Source of the DNA: Clostridia bacterium
Lineage (GTDB): Bacteria > Bacillota > Clostridia > Oscillospirales > CAG-272
Reading direction: 5' to 3'
DNA length: 64,000 nucleotides
Assembly: GCA_017547755.1 (NCBI GenBank)
Contig: JAFYOX010000107.1
Coordinates: 135,165-199,164 of the forward strand
Shown piece after piece: positions 32,037 through 41,819 of the stretch. The notes under the pieces were generated by a model. It made no database searches and had not been told where the DNA came from. It saw only the letters and a list, made by a program, of their open reading frames with translations. Within the stretch, counting starts at the first letter, position 1; every line of letters begins with the position of its first letter. The position numbers and the translations under genes are program-made.

Positions 32037-33359
32037 TTATACTGTCTTCCCCGTGACGATCTCGCCGTCATGGCTGACCGCGTATACCGCGAGGATATCC
32101 CCGGCTTCCGCAGTGCAGTCCGGGATATGAACTTCATAATAATGTTCGCTGTGGCCGACGGCGGTGCCGCTGTCTGATTTTTCCACGAGAACGTATACCG
32201 GCGTTTCCCGGTGTTTTTCGACGTAATCGTCGAGAAGTTCCCGCTTGATCTCTTTTCCGAGGGTTTCGAGCCGCACCAGACGGTCGTGCTTGACGTTTTC
32301 CGCCACCTGATCTTTCCGTTCCGCGGCGACCGTTCCGGCACGCTTCGAGTATGGGAAGATGTGCATATGCAGGAACCGCGCGTTTCTGCAGAATTCCATC
32401 GTCTGCGCGAAATCTTCTTCCGTTTCGCCGGGGAAACCGACGATCACGTCGCAGGAGAAGGTGACGTCCGGCATCGCTTCCCGCATCCGGCAGATCGCGG
32501 CGGATGCCATGTCCGCATTGTAGCGGCGCTTCATTTCCGCAAGCGTCCGGCTGCATCCGCTCTGGATGGACAGATGGAAGTGCGGCAGGATCTTCGGCGT
32601 GGATGCGAGTTTTCCGACAAAGTATTCGCTCATGACGGTCGGTTCAAGGGAACCGAGTCCGATGCGTTCGATTCCGTCCACAGCCGCGATCTCCCCGATC
32701 AGTTCCGCGAGACGGTGTCCGTACGGCTGACGTCCTTCGAAATCCATACCATACGACGCCGTTTCGATCCCCGTGAGGATGATTTCGCGGCATCCGGCGG
32801 CGGCAAGACGATTCGCTTCCGCGAGGACGGTTTCCGGCTTTTTCGAACGTACGGGACCGCGTGCCTTCGGGATGATGCAGTACGCACAGCGGTTTTCGCA
32901 GCCGTCCTCGATCTTGATGTAGGATCGGGTACGTTCGGGAGACTCCGTCGTCATTTCCACGGCGTCGTAGCCGTCCGGCTCACCGACGTTGTTTTTTCCG
33001 CCGCCGTACGTTCCGGTGAGGATGGCGTACACGGTGTCCGCCAGGGAAGCCTTGCCGCCGTTGCCGCAGACGTAGGTGACCTTGTCGATCGATGCGGCGG
33101 TGTCGGCGGAGATCTGCGCGAAGCAGCCGGTGACGATCACATGGTCCGCGTACGACGCGGCGCGCCGGATCATCTGACGGGATTTGCGGTCGCTTTCCGC
33201 CGTGACGGTACAGGTGTTGACGATGGCGGCGTCGCACGGTTCGCCCGGACGGACGACGGCAATGCCGTGCTTTTTCAGCCCTTCCGTGAAGGAGAGGGAT
33301 TCATACTGATTGACGCGGCAGCCGAGAGTGGTGACGGAGATGGTGTATTTGTTTTCCAT
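32037..33359 (-). CDS. mtaB: tRNA t6A37 methylthiotransferase MtaB
   Basis: 440 residues. N-terminal UPF0004 domain with TTLGCRVNQYES and cysteines at VNTCTV and TGCFAQ; radical SAM domain with the CxxxCxxC motif CENRCAYCIIPKARGPVRSK; C-terminal TRAM domain (about 375-437). The opening TLGCRVNQYES and length point to MtaB rather than MiaB or RimO. It adds a methylthio group to t6A at position 37 of tRNAs that read ANN codons. Monocistronic. Confidence 0.93.
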   Translation of the reverse strand: MENKYTISVTTLGCRVNQYESLSFTEGLKKHGIAVVRPGEPCDAAIVNTCTVTAESDRKSRQMIRRAASYADHVIVTGCFAQISADTAASIDKVTYVCGNGGKASLADTVYAILTGTYGGGKNNVGEPDGYDAVEMTTESPERTRSYIKIEDGCENRCAYCIIPKARGPVRSKKPETVLAEANRLAAAGCREIILTGIETASYGMDFEGRQPYGHRLAELIGEIAAVDGIERIGLGSLEPTVMSEYFVGKLASTPKILPHFHLSIQSGCSRTLAEMKRRYNADMASAAICRMREAMPDVTFSCDVIVGFPGETEEDFAQTMEFCRNARFLHMHIFPYSKRAGTVAAERKDQVAENVKHDRLVRLETLGKEIKRELLDDYVEKHRETPVYVLVEKSDSGTAVGHSEHYYEVHIPDCTAEAGDILAVYAVSHDGEIVTGKTV

Positions 33360-33480
33360 TTATAGTTATCCTTGCTGGTGACAGAAAATAGAGTTTTACC
33401 TATTGTATCATTCCGGAGGGACATTGTAAAGAAATTTGTTGTAAATTCGGCGGAAAACGAAAAAAATCTGCCGTCTGTAC

Positions 33481-33509
33481 TTGCAATGGGAGAAAAAATG
33501 GGATATAAT
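33481..33509 (+). promoter_or_regulatory. Promoter of upp
   Basis: TTGCAA-17-TATAAT. Confidence 0.83.
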
Positions 33510-33550
33510 AAAGAAAAATAAATTCTGTAAGAATGAAAGGAAGCGGATTT

Positions 33551-34186
33551 ATGAATCTCGAAAAATTTCATGTAGTGGATCACCCGCTTATCAAGCATAA
33601 GCTGAGTATTATGAGAGACAAGGAGACCGGCTCCACGGATTTCCGCAAGCTCCTCTCTGAGATCACGATTCTCATGGGATACGAAGTTACCCGTGACCTT
33701 CCTCTGGTTGACGTCGAAATCGAAACTCCCGTGGCAAAGATGACCGCGCAGAGAATCGAAGGCAGAAAGCTGGCGATCATCCCGATCCTGCGCGCAGGTC
33801 TCGGCATGGTGGACGGTCTTCTCAGCCTCGTTCCCGTAGCGAAGGTGGGTCACATCGGTCTGTACCGCGATCCCGATTCCCACGATCCTGTCGAATATTA
33901 CTGCAAGCTTCCGTTTGACATCGAAGAACGCTACATTATTGTATGCGACCCGATGCTCGCAACCGGCGGTTCCGCATCCGACGCTCTTACCATGCTCAAG
34001 AAGCGCGGCTGCAAGCAGCTCAAGCTTCTCTGTCTCGTTGCGGCTCCCGAAGGTGTCGAACGCGTACAGGCAGATCATCCGGATGTTGAAATTTTCTCTG
34101 CGGCTCTCGATGATCATCTGAACGACCACGCGTATATCATTCCCGGTCTCGGCGACGCCGGCGACCGTCTGTTCGGAACGAAATAA
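33551..34186 (+). CDS. upp: Uracil phosphoribosyltransferase
   Basis: 211 residues from [19 protein letters not shown], normal length. PRPP-binding motif [15 protein letters not shown] (about 133-147) and the C-terminal [15 protein letters not shown] are diagnostic. Converts uracil and PRPP to UMP in pyrimidine salvage. AAAGGA lies ahead of ATG 33551; the in-frame upstream ATG at 33533 begins a peptide not found in the family. Ends at a terminator of the AACTTTTTT type. Confidence 0.97.
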   Translation: MNLEKFHVVDHPLIKHKLSIMRDKETGSTDFRKLLSEITILMGYEVTRDLPLVDVEIETPVAKMTAQRIEGRKLAIIPILRAGLGMVDGLLSLVPVAKVGHIGLYRDPDSHDPVEYYCKLPFDIEERYIIVCDPMLATGGSASDALTMLKKRGCKQLKLLCLVAAPEGVERVQADHPDVEIFSAALDDHLNDHAYIIPGLGDAGDRLFGTK

Positions 34187-34202
34187 TTGAAATCGTTTTT
34201 TC

Positions 34203-34241
34203 GGGGAAAACTTTTTTGAAAAAAGTTTTCCCTGATTTTTT
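34203..34241 (+). terminator. Terminator of upp, reduced form of the repeat
   Basis: GGGGAAAACTTTTTTGAAAAA folds on AAAGTTTTCCC, then a T-run. Same stem as copy D but without the ACCCC/AAAACTTT tail; the rluA-type gene starts 14 bases later. Confidence 0.8.
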
Positions 34242-34254
34242 CGTAGGAGAAACT

Positions 34255-35238
34255 ATGCGAAGCTTTACCATCAATCAGAATGACGCGGGGCAGCGTCTGG
34301 ACAAGTTTATCACGAAGTCCACGACCGGTATGCCGAAATCCCTGATGTACAAGTTCATCCGCACCAAGCGGATCAAGGTCAACGGCGGCCGTGCCCACGA
34401 AAACGATATGCTTTCCGCGGGAGACCTTGTGGAAATGTATATCCCGGACGAATTTTTCGGTGATGCCGCCGACAATGCGCCCGATTACAGCAAAGTGAAG
34501 ACCGTTCCGGACATCATTTACGAAGATGAAAACATTCTTCTCTGCAACAAAAAGCCGGGGATCCTCGTGCATACCGGGGATGAAGGCGACAAAAACCGCG
34601 CCGACGCCGACGAGAGAGAGACTCTCATCTACGCGCTGACGGCGTATCTTGTCAACAAAGGCGAATATCAGCCGGAGAACGAGGCGTCCTTTGCGCCAGC
34701 ACTCTGCAACCGCATCGACCGGAATACCGGCGGGATCGTGATCCTGGCGAAAAACGCTGCGGCTCTCCGCGCGGTCAACGAAGCGATCCGCGAAAACCGC
34801 GTACACAAGAAGTATCTCTGCGCCGTCCACGGAAAACTGAACGGGGAAAAGACGCTCCGTGCGTATCACCGTAAGGACTACAAGACCAATACTGTCCGCA
34901 TTTTTGCCGACCAGAAACCCGGAAGCAAGGAGATCATCACGAAATACAAATCCCTCGCGTACAACCGCGACCGTGACCTGACTCTTCTGGAGATTTCTCT
35001 GATCACCGGACGGACGCACCAGATCCGCGCGCATATGGAATTCATCGGCTATCCGCTGCTCGGAGAGGGCAAGTACGGCGTCAACCGCGACGACCGGAAG
35101 CTGGGCTACAGCGCACAGGCGCTGTATTCGTATGCGGTGGAATTCGAATTCACGGAACCGGAATTTTCCTATCTCAACGGAAAGGTTTATAAGGTTCCGG
35201 ACAAATTCGTGAAATTCATGGAGTTTTTCAGAAAATAA
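34255..35238 (+). CDS. RluA family pseudouridine synthase
   Basis: 327 residues. N-terminal S4 domain (QRLDKFITKSTTGMPKSLMY, about 11-75). The catalytic Asp lies in NRIDRNTGGIVILAKN (about 158-173), followed by KKYLCAVHG and the family motif TGRTHQIRAHMEFIGYPLLG. Makes pseudouridine in rRNA (RluC/RluD-like); the exact site cannot be told. TAGGAGAAACT precedes ATG 34255; an upstream ATG at 34216 would start within the terminator. Confidence 0.93.
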   Translation: MRSFTINQNDAGQRLDKFITKSTTGMPKSLMYKFIRTKRIKVNGGRAHENDMLSAGDLVEMYIPDEFFGDAADNAPDYSKVKTVPDIIYEDENILLCNKKPGILVHTGDEGDKNRADADERETLIYALTAYLVNKGEYQPENEASFAPALCNRIDRNTGGIVILAKNAAALRAVNEAIRENRVHKKYLCAVHGKLNGEKTLRAYHRKDYKTNTVRIFADQKPGSKEIITKYKSLAYNRDRDLTLLEISLITGRTHQIRAHMEFIGYPLLGEGKYGVNRDDRKLGYSAQALYSYAVEFEFTEPEFSYLNGKVYKVPDKFVKFMEFFRK

Positions 35239-35283
35239 ATATCCGGAAAAAGTGTGAATTTGCCGGAAATATGTGAAAAACCC

Positions 35284-35312
35284 TTGTAAATGCTCCGTGC
35301 ATCATGTATAAT
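35284..35312 (+). promoter_or_regulatory. Promoter of rnf operon
   Basis: TTGTAA-17-TATAAT, giving an untranslated leader of about 80 nt. Confidence 0.8.
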
Positions 35313-35400
35313 TATAATTAATTATGTTTTATGATATAACGGCTATATTGAGAGTTATATAAAACGAAAACCTGAGCAAATCATTGTGAGGTGATTGATT

Positions 35401-36744
35401 TTGGCATATACCTTCCGCGGCGGCATTCATGTGGAAGAATACAAAAATACCCATCGCTGCCGCATTGAAGCTCTCCCGGCACCGGAGATCGTTACCATTC
35501 CGCTGTCCCAGCACATCGGCGCACCGGCAACGGCTCTCGTGAAAAAAGGAGATCCTGTCACTGTCGGTCAGAAGATCGGCGATGTGACCGCAGGGCTCGG
35601 CTGCCCCGTACATTCCAGCATTTCCGGTACGGTGACGGACATCGTGAAGAAAACCGCGCAGAACGGTTTCAACGTGGAATATGTGGTGATCCAGAACGAT
35701 TTCAAGGATACCGTGTGTCCGGATATCCATCCCGTATCCAAGAAACTGACCGAAGTCACGACTGAGGAAGTGATCGGGATCGTCCGTGAAGCCGGAATTT
35801 CCGGCATGGGCGGCGCCGCTTTCCCGACATACGCAAAGATCCAGTCCGCACTCGGCAAGGTTGACAAGCTGATCGTCAACTGCGCGGAATGTGAACCGTT
35901 CATCACGGCAAACCATCGTCTCCTTCTGGAACAGCCGGCGTCCGTTATCAACGGCGTAAAGATCCTTCTGAAGGCTCTCGGCGTCCGCACCGCTTACCTC
36001 GCGGTGGAAGACAACAAGATGGACGCGATCGAAAAACTTGAAGAAATGACGGAAGGCAGCAAGATGATCTCCGTCAAGGTCATGAAGACGAAGTATCCGC
36101 AGGGCGACGAACGTCAGCTGGTATACGCTCTGACCGGCGTGGAAATCCCGTCCGGCAAGCTTCCCGCGGACGTCGGCTGCGTGATCTTCAATGCCGAGAC
36201 CTGTGCGGCAGTCTACCGTGCGTTTGCTTTCGGCATGCCCCTGATCTCCCGTATCGTCACCGTGGACGGCGACTGTGTGAAGCGTCCGCGGAACATTCTT
36301 GCGCCCATCGGTACCCGGGTGACCGATCTGGTGGAATTCTGCGGCGGCCTTGTGCGCGAACCTAAGAAGATCATCAACGGCGGTCCCATGATGGGTGCGG
36401 CGCAGTGGGATACCGAAATGCCCGTGACCAAGTCCACCAGTGCTGTCCTTCTGTTCTCGGAAGGTTTCGGCAGAAAGAGCGTGGATACGCAGTCATGCAT
36501 CCGCTGCGGCAAGTGCATCCGCAACTGCCCGATGCACTTAATGCCCATGTACATCGCCCAGTTTTCCAAGATCCACGATCTGAAGCGTGCGGAAGAATAC
36601 GGCGCGATGAACTGTGTGGAATGCGGTTCCTGTTCTTACAACTGTCCGGGCGGCGTCGAGATCGTGCAGCATATCCGTGTTGCAAAGGCTGCCATCAAGG
36701 CAGAAAAGACCCGTCTCGCATCCCTCTCCCAGCCCGAGAAATGA
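35401..36744 (+). CDS. rnfC: Rnf complex subunit RnfC
   Basis: 447 residues. TTG start at 35401 chosen because GAGGTGA lies 6 bases upstream (a TTG at 35395 is too close). FRGGIHVEEYKN opens the RnfC N-terminal domain; a NuoF-like NADH/FMN-binding core follows (GMGGAAFPTYAKI, NCAECEPFITANHRL). Two 4Fe-4S motifs near the end: CIRCGKCIRNCPM and CVECGSCSYNCPG. It is the NADH-side subunit of the membrane ferredoxin:NAD+ oxidoreductase. First gene of rnfCDGEAB. Confidence 0.96.
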   Translation: MAYTFRGGIHVEEYKNTHRCRIEALPAPEIVTIPLSQHIGAPATALVKKGDPVTVGQKIGDVTAGLGCPVHSSISGTVTDIVKKTAQNGFNVEYVVIQNDFKDTVCPDIHPVSKKLTEVTTEEVIGIVREAGISGMGGAAFPTYAKIQSALGKVDKLIVNCAECEPFITANHRLLLEQPASVINGVKILLKALGVRTAYLAVEDNKMDAIEKLEEMTEGSKMISVKVMKTKYPQGDERQLVYALTGVEIPSGKLPADVGCVIFNAETCAAVYRAFAFGMPLISRIVTVDGDCVKRPRNILAPIGTRVTDLVEFCGGLVREPKKIINGGPMMGAAQWDTEMPVTKSTSAVLLFSEGFGRKSVDTQSCIRCGKCIRNCPMHLMPMYIAQFSKIHDLKRAEEYGAMNCVECGSCSYNCPGGVEIVQHIRVAKAAIKAEKTRLASLSQPEK

Positions 36745-36764
36745 GACGTAGTTTGAGGTAAAAT

Positions 36765-37841
36765 ATGGATAAGAAAATAGAGAATCCTTCCGTTCCGGCA
36801 GAAACTGTGCCGGCGGCGGAAGAAAAATCTGCGGCAGGAACAGGCCGGAAGATCCGGATGCCGGAGATGCTGACGGTATCGCCGTCTCCGCATATCAAGA
36901 CGCCGGACACCACCGCAACGGTCATGTTCGACGTGATTCTTGCCCTGCTTCCCGCGTTTATCTGGGGCGTGTACGTATTCGGCGTCCGTGCGCTTGCCGT
37001 TGCGGCGGTATCGATCGCCGCGTGCGTCGGTCTGGAAGCGGCGGCACAGATCCTGCTGCACCGTCCGGTGACCATCGGTGACCTTTCGGCGGCAGTTACC
37101 GGGCTTCTGCTCGCAATGAACCTTCCCGTATCGGTTCCGCTGTGGATGCCGGTGGTCGGTGCATTCTTTGCGATTGTTGTCGTCAAGCAGCTGTTCGGCG
37201 GCATCGGCAAGAACTTTGTCAATCCCGCGCTCGCCGCGCGTGTTTTCCTGTTCTCCTGGGCATCGGAAATGACCGCGTTTTCCGCGGACGGCGAACGCGT
37301 GACCAGTCTCGCTCCCGTTCTGACGGAAGGCGATTTTGTTGCAAGCGCAACGCCGCTTGCATCCCTCAAAGCCGGCACGCTTCCGTCCGAGACCATTTTT
37401 GATATGTTCCTCGGCAATCATGCGGGCTGTACGGGGGAAGTAATGTCCCTGCTTCTGCTGGCCGGCGGGATCTTCCTGCTCGTCCAGCGCGTGATCACCT
37501 GGCATATCCCCGTGGCGTACATCGGTACGGTTGCCGCGCTGACGTTCCTGTTCCCGCGGTACAGCGGCATGCCGATCGAATCGATGCTGTACGAACTGCT
37601 GGCGGGCGGTCTGCTCCTCGGCGCATTCTTCATGGCGACCGACTATGCGACTTCGCCCGTTACCCCGGCCGGACGTCTGATCTTCGGTGTGGGATGCGGT
37701 CTGATCACGGTGCTGATCCGTTATTTCGGCACCTATCCCGAAGGGGTATCGTTCTCGATCCTGGTAATGAATCTGCTTGTCTGGTATATTGACAAGGCGA
37801 CCATGCCCAGACGTTTCGGAGGTAAGAGCAATGGCAAATAA
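36765..37841 (+). CDS. rnfD: Rnf complex subunit RnfD
   Basis: 358 residues. A 35-residue soluble start (with [20 protein letters not shown]) then about nine membrane helices with [20 protein letters not shown] and [19 protein letters not shown]. The covalent FMN-threonine segment in the family is S/T-G-A-T-like; here the matching stretch is [12 protein letters not shown] (about 190-201), which needs checking. Its end overlaps rnfG by 11 bases. Confidence 0.94.
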   Translation: MDKKIENPSVPAETVPAAEEKSAAGTGRKIRMPEMLTVSPSPHIKTPDTTATVMFDVILALLPAFIWGVYVFGVRALAVAAVSIAACVGLEAAAQILLHRPVTIGDLSAAVTGLLLAMNLPVSVPLWMPVVGAFFAIVVVKQLFGGIGKNFVNPALAARVFLFSWASEMTAFSADGERVTSLAPVLTEGDFVASATPLASLKAGTLPSETIFDMFLGNHAGCTGEVMSLLLLAGGIFLLVQRVITWHIPVAYIGTVAALTFLFPRYSGMPIESMLYELLAGGLLLGAFFMATDYATSPVTPAGRLIFGVGCGLITVLIRYFGTYPEGVSFSILVMNLLVWYIDKATMPRRFGGKSNGK

Positions 37842-39321
37842 AAAGAATAAGAAAAATTCCGTTCTTACGCCTCCGGAAGAACCTGTGTCCGGTATTTCCG
37901 CAGAGGAAACCGTACAGCAGGCGGCAGAGACGGAGTCGATCGAAAAGAGCATTGAAAACGGTCTCCGCGGAGTTGCACCCGTGGAAAGTGATACAAAGGA
38001 TCCTGCGGCGGATCTTCCGGAAGGAGAGGAACTTCTGATCGAGGAAGTGGAACTTCTGGAAGAGGAAACGGCGGAAGAACCGGAAGAATCTCCCGCTCAG
38101 GAACCGGAAGCGGAACCGGCGGAAAAAAAGAAAACTTCCGCAAACGTACATCTCGTGAAAATGGTCGCCGTTCTGACGGTGATCTCCATGTCGATCGCCC
38201 TGCTGCTTTCGGTGGTCAACGCCATGACGAAGGACGTGATCGCGGCGAATGTGCAGAATCAGAAAAATCAGGCGGTTCTTGCCGTCTTCCCGGAAGGTAC
38301 GGATGTAAAACCCTACACAACCGCGGAAGGCGAAGAAATTTATATTGTTTTGAAGGATGGAGAAATCCTCGGCTGCTGTGTCAACGCTGTGGAAAGCGGT
38401 TACGGCGGTGATGTCAGCATGATGATCGGTCTGAATACCGCGCATGAAATCTGCGGCATCCGGATCGTCTCCATGAGCGAAACTCCCGGCGTCGGCACCA
38501 AGATCAGCGGCGCATCCTTCCTCGAACAGTTCTTTGGCATGAGTGAGCCGGTACAGTTCGGTGTCAACGCGGATGCCATCTCCGGTGCGACCTACAGCTC
38601 CCGCGCGGTCGAAAGCGGCATCAATACGGCTCTCGGTGTCCTTGTGGACTATGACGAGGCGGCCGCATCCATCGGTGCGGATGTCCGTGCGGAAGATTAT
38701 GATCCCGAAGATCACGTCAACGCGAACGAATCGAACGGCGACGAAGAGCTGAACATCGGTCAGGCAGGTGAATCCGGCGCGGAAGACAAACCGGATCCCG
38801 AACCTGCACCGCAGCCTGAGCCGGAACCGGCAGCGGATCCCGAACCTGCACCTCAGCCCGAGCCGGAACCCGCAGCGGATCCCGAACCTGCGCCGCAGCC
38901 CGAACCGGAACCCGCAGCGGATCCCGAACCTGCGCCGCAGCCCGAACCGGAACCCGTATGGACTCCTGATCCGGAGCCTCAGCCCGAGCCGGAACTCGTG
39001 TGGACTCCTGAGCCGGAGCCTCAGCCCGAGCCGGAACCCGTATGGACTCCCGAACCTGCGCCGCAGCCCGAGCCGGAACCCGTATGGACTCCCGAACCGG
39101 AGCCTCAGCCCGAACCGGAACCCGTATGGACTCCTGAGCCGGAGCCTGCAGCAGATCCCGAACCTGCACCGCAGCCGGATCCGGACCCTGTAGCAGTGCC
39201 TGATCCGGAACCGGAAATTGAACCGGAACTTCCGGCGGAAGAAGAACCTGAGCCGGAACCTGAACCCGAACCTGAAGAAAAACCGAAGAAGCCCATCGGC
39301 AGCGGTTTCATCAAACCTTAA
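37831..39321 (+). CDS. rnfG: RnfG with long N- and C-terminal extensions
   Basis: 496 residues, more than twice the usual 190-210. Residues 1-107 are an acidic cytoplasmic extension; one membrane helix (109-129); the FMN-binding domain (about 150-285) has the flavin-attachment motif SGATYSS with T254; and residues 320-496 are an outside-facing Pro-Glu-rich tail of about 14-residue units such as [13 protein letters not shown] and [20 protein letters not shown] precedes ATG 37831 (overlaps rnfD). Essential electron carrier between RnfC and the membrane part. The tail may span peptidoglycan or bind partners (inference). Confidence 0.93.
   Translation: MANKKNKKNSVLTPPEEPVSGISAEETVQQAAETESIEKSIENGLRGVAPVESDTKDPAADLPEGEELLIEEVELLEEETAEEPEESPAQEPEAEPAEKKKTSANVHLVKMVAVLTVISMSIALLLSVVNAMTKDVIAANVQNQKNQAVLAVFPEGTDVKPYTTAEGEEIYIVLKDGEILGCCVNAVESGYGGDVSMMIGLNTAHEICGIRIVSMSETPGVGTKISGASFLEQFFGMSEPVQFGVNADAISGATYSSRAVESGINTALGVLVDYDEAAASIGADVRAEDYDPEDHVNANESNGDEELNIGQAGESGAEDKPDPEPAPQPEPEPAADPEPAPQPEPEPAADPEPAPQPEPEPAADPEPAPQPEPEPVWTPDPEPQPEPELVWTPEPEPQPEPEPVWTPEPAPQPEPEPVWTPEPEPQPEPEPVWTPEPEPAADPEPAPQPDPDPVAVPDPEPEIEPELPAEEEPEPEPEPEPEEKPKKPIGSGFIKP
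38791..39318 (+). repeat. Coding tandem repeat (Pro-Glu tail of RnfG)
   Basis: About ten imperfect 36-48-base units within rnfG, for example those starting GATCCCGAACCTGC. The first block uses AADPEP units, the middle block VWTPEP units, then AADPEP returns. The frame is kept throughout, so the length can vary by slippage without loss of the protein. Confidence 0.9.
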
Positions 39322-39342
39322 CGAACAGGGAGGTAATCTGTT

Positions 39343-40176
39343 ATGAAAAAATCAATACCGACGCTGTTCAAGGAAGGGATTCTTACCAACAATCCGGTGT
39401 TTGTTCAGCTTCTCGGCATGTGTCCGACCCTTGCGACCACCACTTCCGTGATGAATGCCCTCGGTATGGGCGCGGCGGTCATCGTGGTCCTCGCATTTTC
39501 CAATCTGTTTATCTCGCTCCTGCGTAAGATCATCCCCGGAGAAGTGCGTATCGCTTCGTATATTGTCATTATTTCCGGATTTGTCACCGCGGTTGAGCTG
39601 ATCATCAAAGCATATTTCCCGGCAATTGACGCCGCGCTTGGGCTTTTCATCCCGCTGATCGTCGTCAACTGCATTATCCTTGCCCGTGCGGAAGCGTTCG
39701 CTTCCAAAAACGGTCCGCTTCCGTCGTTCATTGACGGGATCGCAACGGGGATCGGCTTCACGCTGGCTCTCGTCTGCATCGCGGCGGTCCGCGAACTTCT
39801 CGGTACCGGGATGCTCTTTGCGGCATCCGACGGTACGGGCGGCGTTCCGGTCTTCGGCGACTGGTTCAGCCCGGCGACGATCTTCCTGCTTCCGTCCGGC
39901 GCGTTCCTGACCCTCGGCTTCCTGATCGCCTGCGTACAGAAGATCCGCAATACGGCGGAAGAACGTGCGCAGAACAAGGCGATTGAAATGGATGCCATCG
40001 ACGGCGGTTATCACGCGACCCTGATGAGAGACCCCGAAAGCGGCAAGATCATCCGCCGCACTTCCTACCGTGCGCCCGAACCGGTGACGGATGGCGAAGC
40101 GCCGGATGCGGAACTTCTGGAAGACCCCGAAATTCCCGCGGCTCCGGCGGAAAACGATGCGAAAGGAGCGGAATAA
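39343..40176 (+). CDS. rnfE: Rnf complex subunit RnfE
   Basis: 277 residues. Six membrane helices in the first 205, with NPVFVQLLGMCPTLATTTSV and ARAEAFASKNGPLPSFIDGI typical for RnfE/NqrD. The last 70 residues form a charged cytoplasmic tail not found in short homologues, ending VTDGEAPDAELLEDPEIPAA. Ion-translocating core subunit with RnfA. The rnfA start follows immediately (TAA/ATG). Confidence 0.95.
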   Translation: MKKSIPTLFKEGILTNNPVFVQLLGMCPTLATTTSVMNALGMGAAVIVVLAFSNLFISLLRKIIPGEVRIASYIVIISGFVTAVELIIKAYFPAIDAALGLFIPLIVVNCIILARAEAFASKNGPLPSFIDGIATGIGFTLALVCIAAVRELLGTGMLFAASDGTGGVPVFGDWFSPATIFLLPSGAFLTLGFLIACVQKIRNTAEERAQNKAIEMDAIDGGYHATLMRDPESGKIIRRTSYRAPEPVTDGEAPDAELLEDPEIPAAPAENDAKGAE

Positions 40177-40755
40177 ATGAGCAATATTTTCATGATTATG
40201 TTTGCGGCGATCCTGACGGAGAACTTCATTTTCTCGCGTTTCTACGGATGCTGCCCGTTCCTCGGCGTATCGGACAAGCCCTCGACCGCGCTCGGCATGG
40301 GCATGGCGGTCACGTTCGTCATGACGCTTTCGTCCGCGGCAACGTGGGCGGTGTACAACTATCTGCTCGTACCGTTCGGTCTTGAATATCTCAAGACTAT
40401 CGCGTTCATCCTGCTGATTGCAACGCTGGTACAGTTCATTGAAATGTTCCTGCGGAAGTTCATCCCGGCGCTCTACGGCGCACTCGGGATCTACCTTCCT
40501 CTGATCACGACCAACTGCGCGGTTCTCGGCGCGGCGCTGGTCAATATCGAAGAAGGCTACAGCTTTATTGAAAGCGTTGTGTTCGGCTTCTCGGCAGCGC
40601 TCGGCTTCACGCTGGCGATCGTTGTGTTCGCCGGTGTGCGCGAACGGCTCAATTTTGCGGATCCGCCGAAGGCATTCCGCGGATTCCCGATCCTTCTGAT
40701 CTCCGCAAGCCTTGCGGCCATGGCATTTTCCGGTTTCTCCGGAATGAAATTCTGA
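40177..40755 (+). CDS. rnfA: Rnf complex subunit RnfA
   Basis: 192 residues, six membrane helices, normal length. AAILTENFIFSRFYGCCPFL and LPLITTNCAVLGAALVNIEE carry the conserved cysteines (in TENF..CCPF and TNCA) that bind the membrane 2Fe-2S cluster shared with RnfE. Directly follows rnfE with no gap. Confidence 0.96.
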   Translation: MSNIFMIMFAAILTENFIFSRFYGCCPFLGVSDKPSTALGMGMAVTFVMTLSSAATWAVYNYLLVPFGLEYLKTIAFILLIATLVQFIEMFLRKFIPALYGALGIYLPLITTNCAVLGAALVNIEEGYSFIESVVFGFSAALGFTLAIVVFAGVRERLNFADPPKAFRGFPILLISASLAAMAFSGFSGMKF

Positions 40756-40771
40756 GGAGGAATAACGAAAA

Positions 40772-41623
40772 ATGTTAGAACAGATTCTGATTCCCGTTGG
40801 AATTTTCATAGGTCTCGGCGTGATCATGGGCGCGCTTCTTGCGGTTGCCAGCCGTGTCTTTGCGGTGGAAAAAGATGAACGCGCAGAGCAGATCAACGAA
40901 TGTCTTCCCGGCGCAAACTGCGGCGGCTGCGGCTTTACCGGCTGTGCGGCTCTTGCCGAAGCGATCGCCAAAGGGGAAGCGAAGGTAAACCAGTGTTCGG
41001 TCGGCGGTGCGGAGACCGCGGAAAAGATCGCGGCGATCATGGGCGTGGAAGCCGGACATACCGTCCGTATGCGCGCGCAGGTCATGTGCTCCGGTACGTC
41101 CGAATACGCGAAGAAAAAGTACATCTACGAAGGGATCCCGAGCTGTGAAGCGGCGGCCAAAGTCGGCGGCGGCGACAAGCTCTGTCCGAACGGATGCATC
41201 GGTCTCGGAAGCTGCGTGAAGGCGTGCCCGTTCGGCGCGATCCACGTGGAACAGGGCGTTGCGGCGGTCGACTATGCCAAGTGCCGCGGCTGCGGCGTGT
41301 GTCTCTCCGCGTGCCCGAAGGGGATCATCAACCTGATCCCGTTCGACAGCAGGCACTGGGTCGGCTGTATGTCCCTTGAGGATGGCAAGACGACGCGCAA
41401 GGTCTGCGACGTCGGCTGCATCGCGTGCAAGCTGTGCGAGAAAAACTGCCCGGAAGGCGCGATCAGCGTCAAGCGTTCCATCGCTTCCATCAACTACAAT
41501 ATCTGCACCGGATGCGACAAATGTGTGGACAAGTGTCCGCGCCACATCATCTGGTCCGGCAGAACGCAGGGTGAACTCGGTCTCGTCGTAACCCGTCTGA
41601 AGCCGGAAGATATTGCAAAATAA
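40772..41623 (+). CDS. rnfB: Rnf complex subunit RnfB
   Basis: 283 residues. N-terminal membrane helix (about 5-27), then the 4Fe-4S domain NECLPGANCGGCGFTGCAAL, and several ferredoxin-type CxxCxxCxxxCP motifs (GLGSCVKACPFGAIHV, CRGCGVCLSACPKGII, CKLCEKNCPEGAI, CTGCDKCVDKCPRHI). It accepts electrons from reduced ferredoxin. GAGGAGG lies before the ATG. Last gene of the operon. Confidence 0.97.
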   Translation: MLEQILIPVGIFIGLGVIMGALLAVASRVFAVEKDERAEQINECLPGANCGGCGFTGCAALAEAIAKGEAKVNQCSVGGAETAEKIAAIMGVEAGHTVRMRAQVMCSGTSEYAKKKYIYEGIPSCEAAAKVGGGDKLCPNGCIGLGSCVKACPFGAIHVEQGVAAVDYAKCRGCGVCLSACPKGIINLIPFDSRHWVGCMSLEDGKTTRKVCDVGCIACKLCEKNCPEGAISVKRSIASINYNICTGCDKCVDKCPRHIIWSGRTQGELGLVVTRLKPEDIAK

Positions 41624-41657
41624 CAGAATTTCACTTGTGAAATTGAACAAAAACGAC

Positions 41658-41705
41658 TAAAATAGTTTGTGCAGACATACGAAAAGTATGCTGTGCAAAC
41701 TATTT
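41658..41705 (+). terminator. Terminator of rnf operon
   Basis: AAAATAGTTTG pairs with CAAACTATTTT, with an inner CATAC/GTATG helix, then ATTTTATG. Confidence 0.8.
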
Positions 41706-41718
41706 TATTTTATGCCAC

Positions 41719-41747
41719 TTGAAAAATGCCGCCAAATGATTTATCAT
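41719..41747 (+). promoter_or_regulatory. Promoter of oxidoreductase gene
   Basis: TTGAAA-17-TATCAT. Confidence 0.62.
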
Positions 41748-41819
41748 ATATGCTGAACGGTTTATTTAACCCGATAAATCCGTAAAAACAATTTTATTTA
41801 CATATTTTGGAGGTATTCC

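Noticed and set aside
38791-39318. Possible CRISPR-like or non-coding tandem array
   Set aside because: Units are short, in frame, without unique spacers, and encode a continuous Pro-Glu tail of RnfG.
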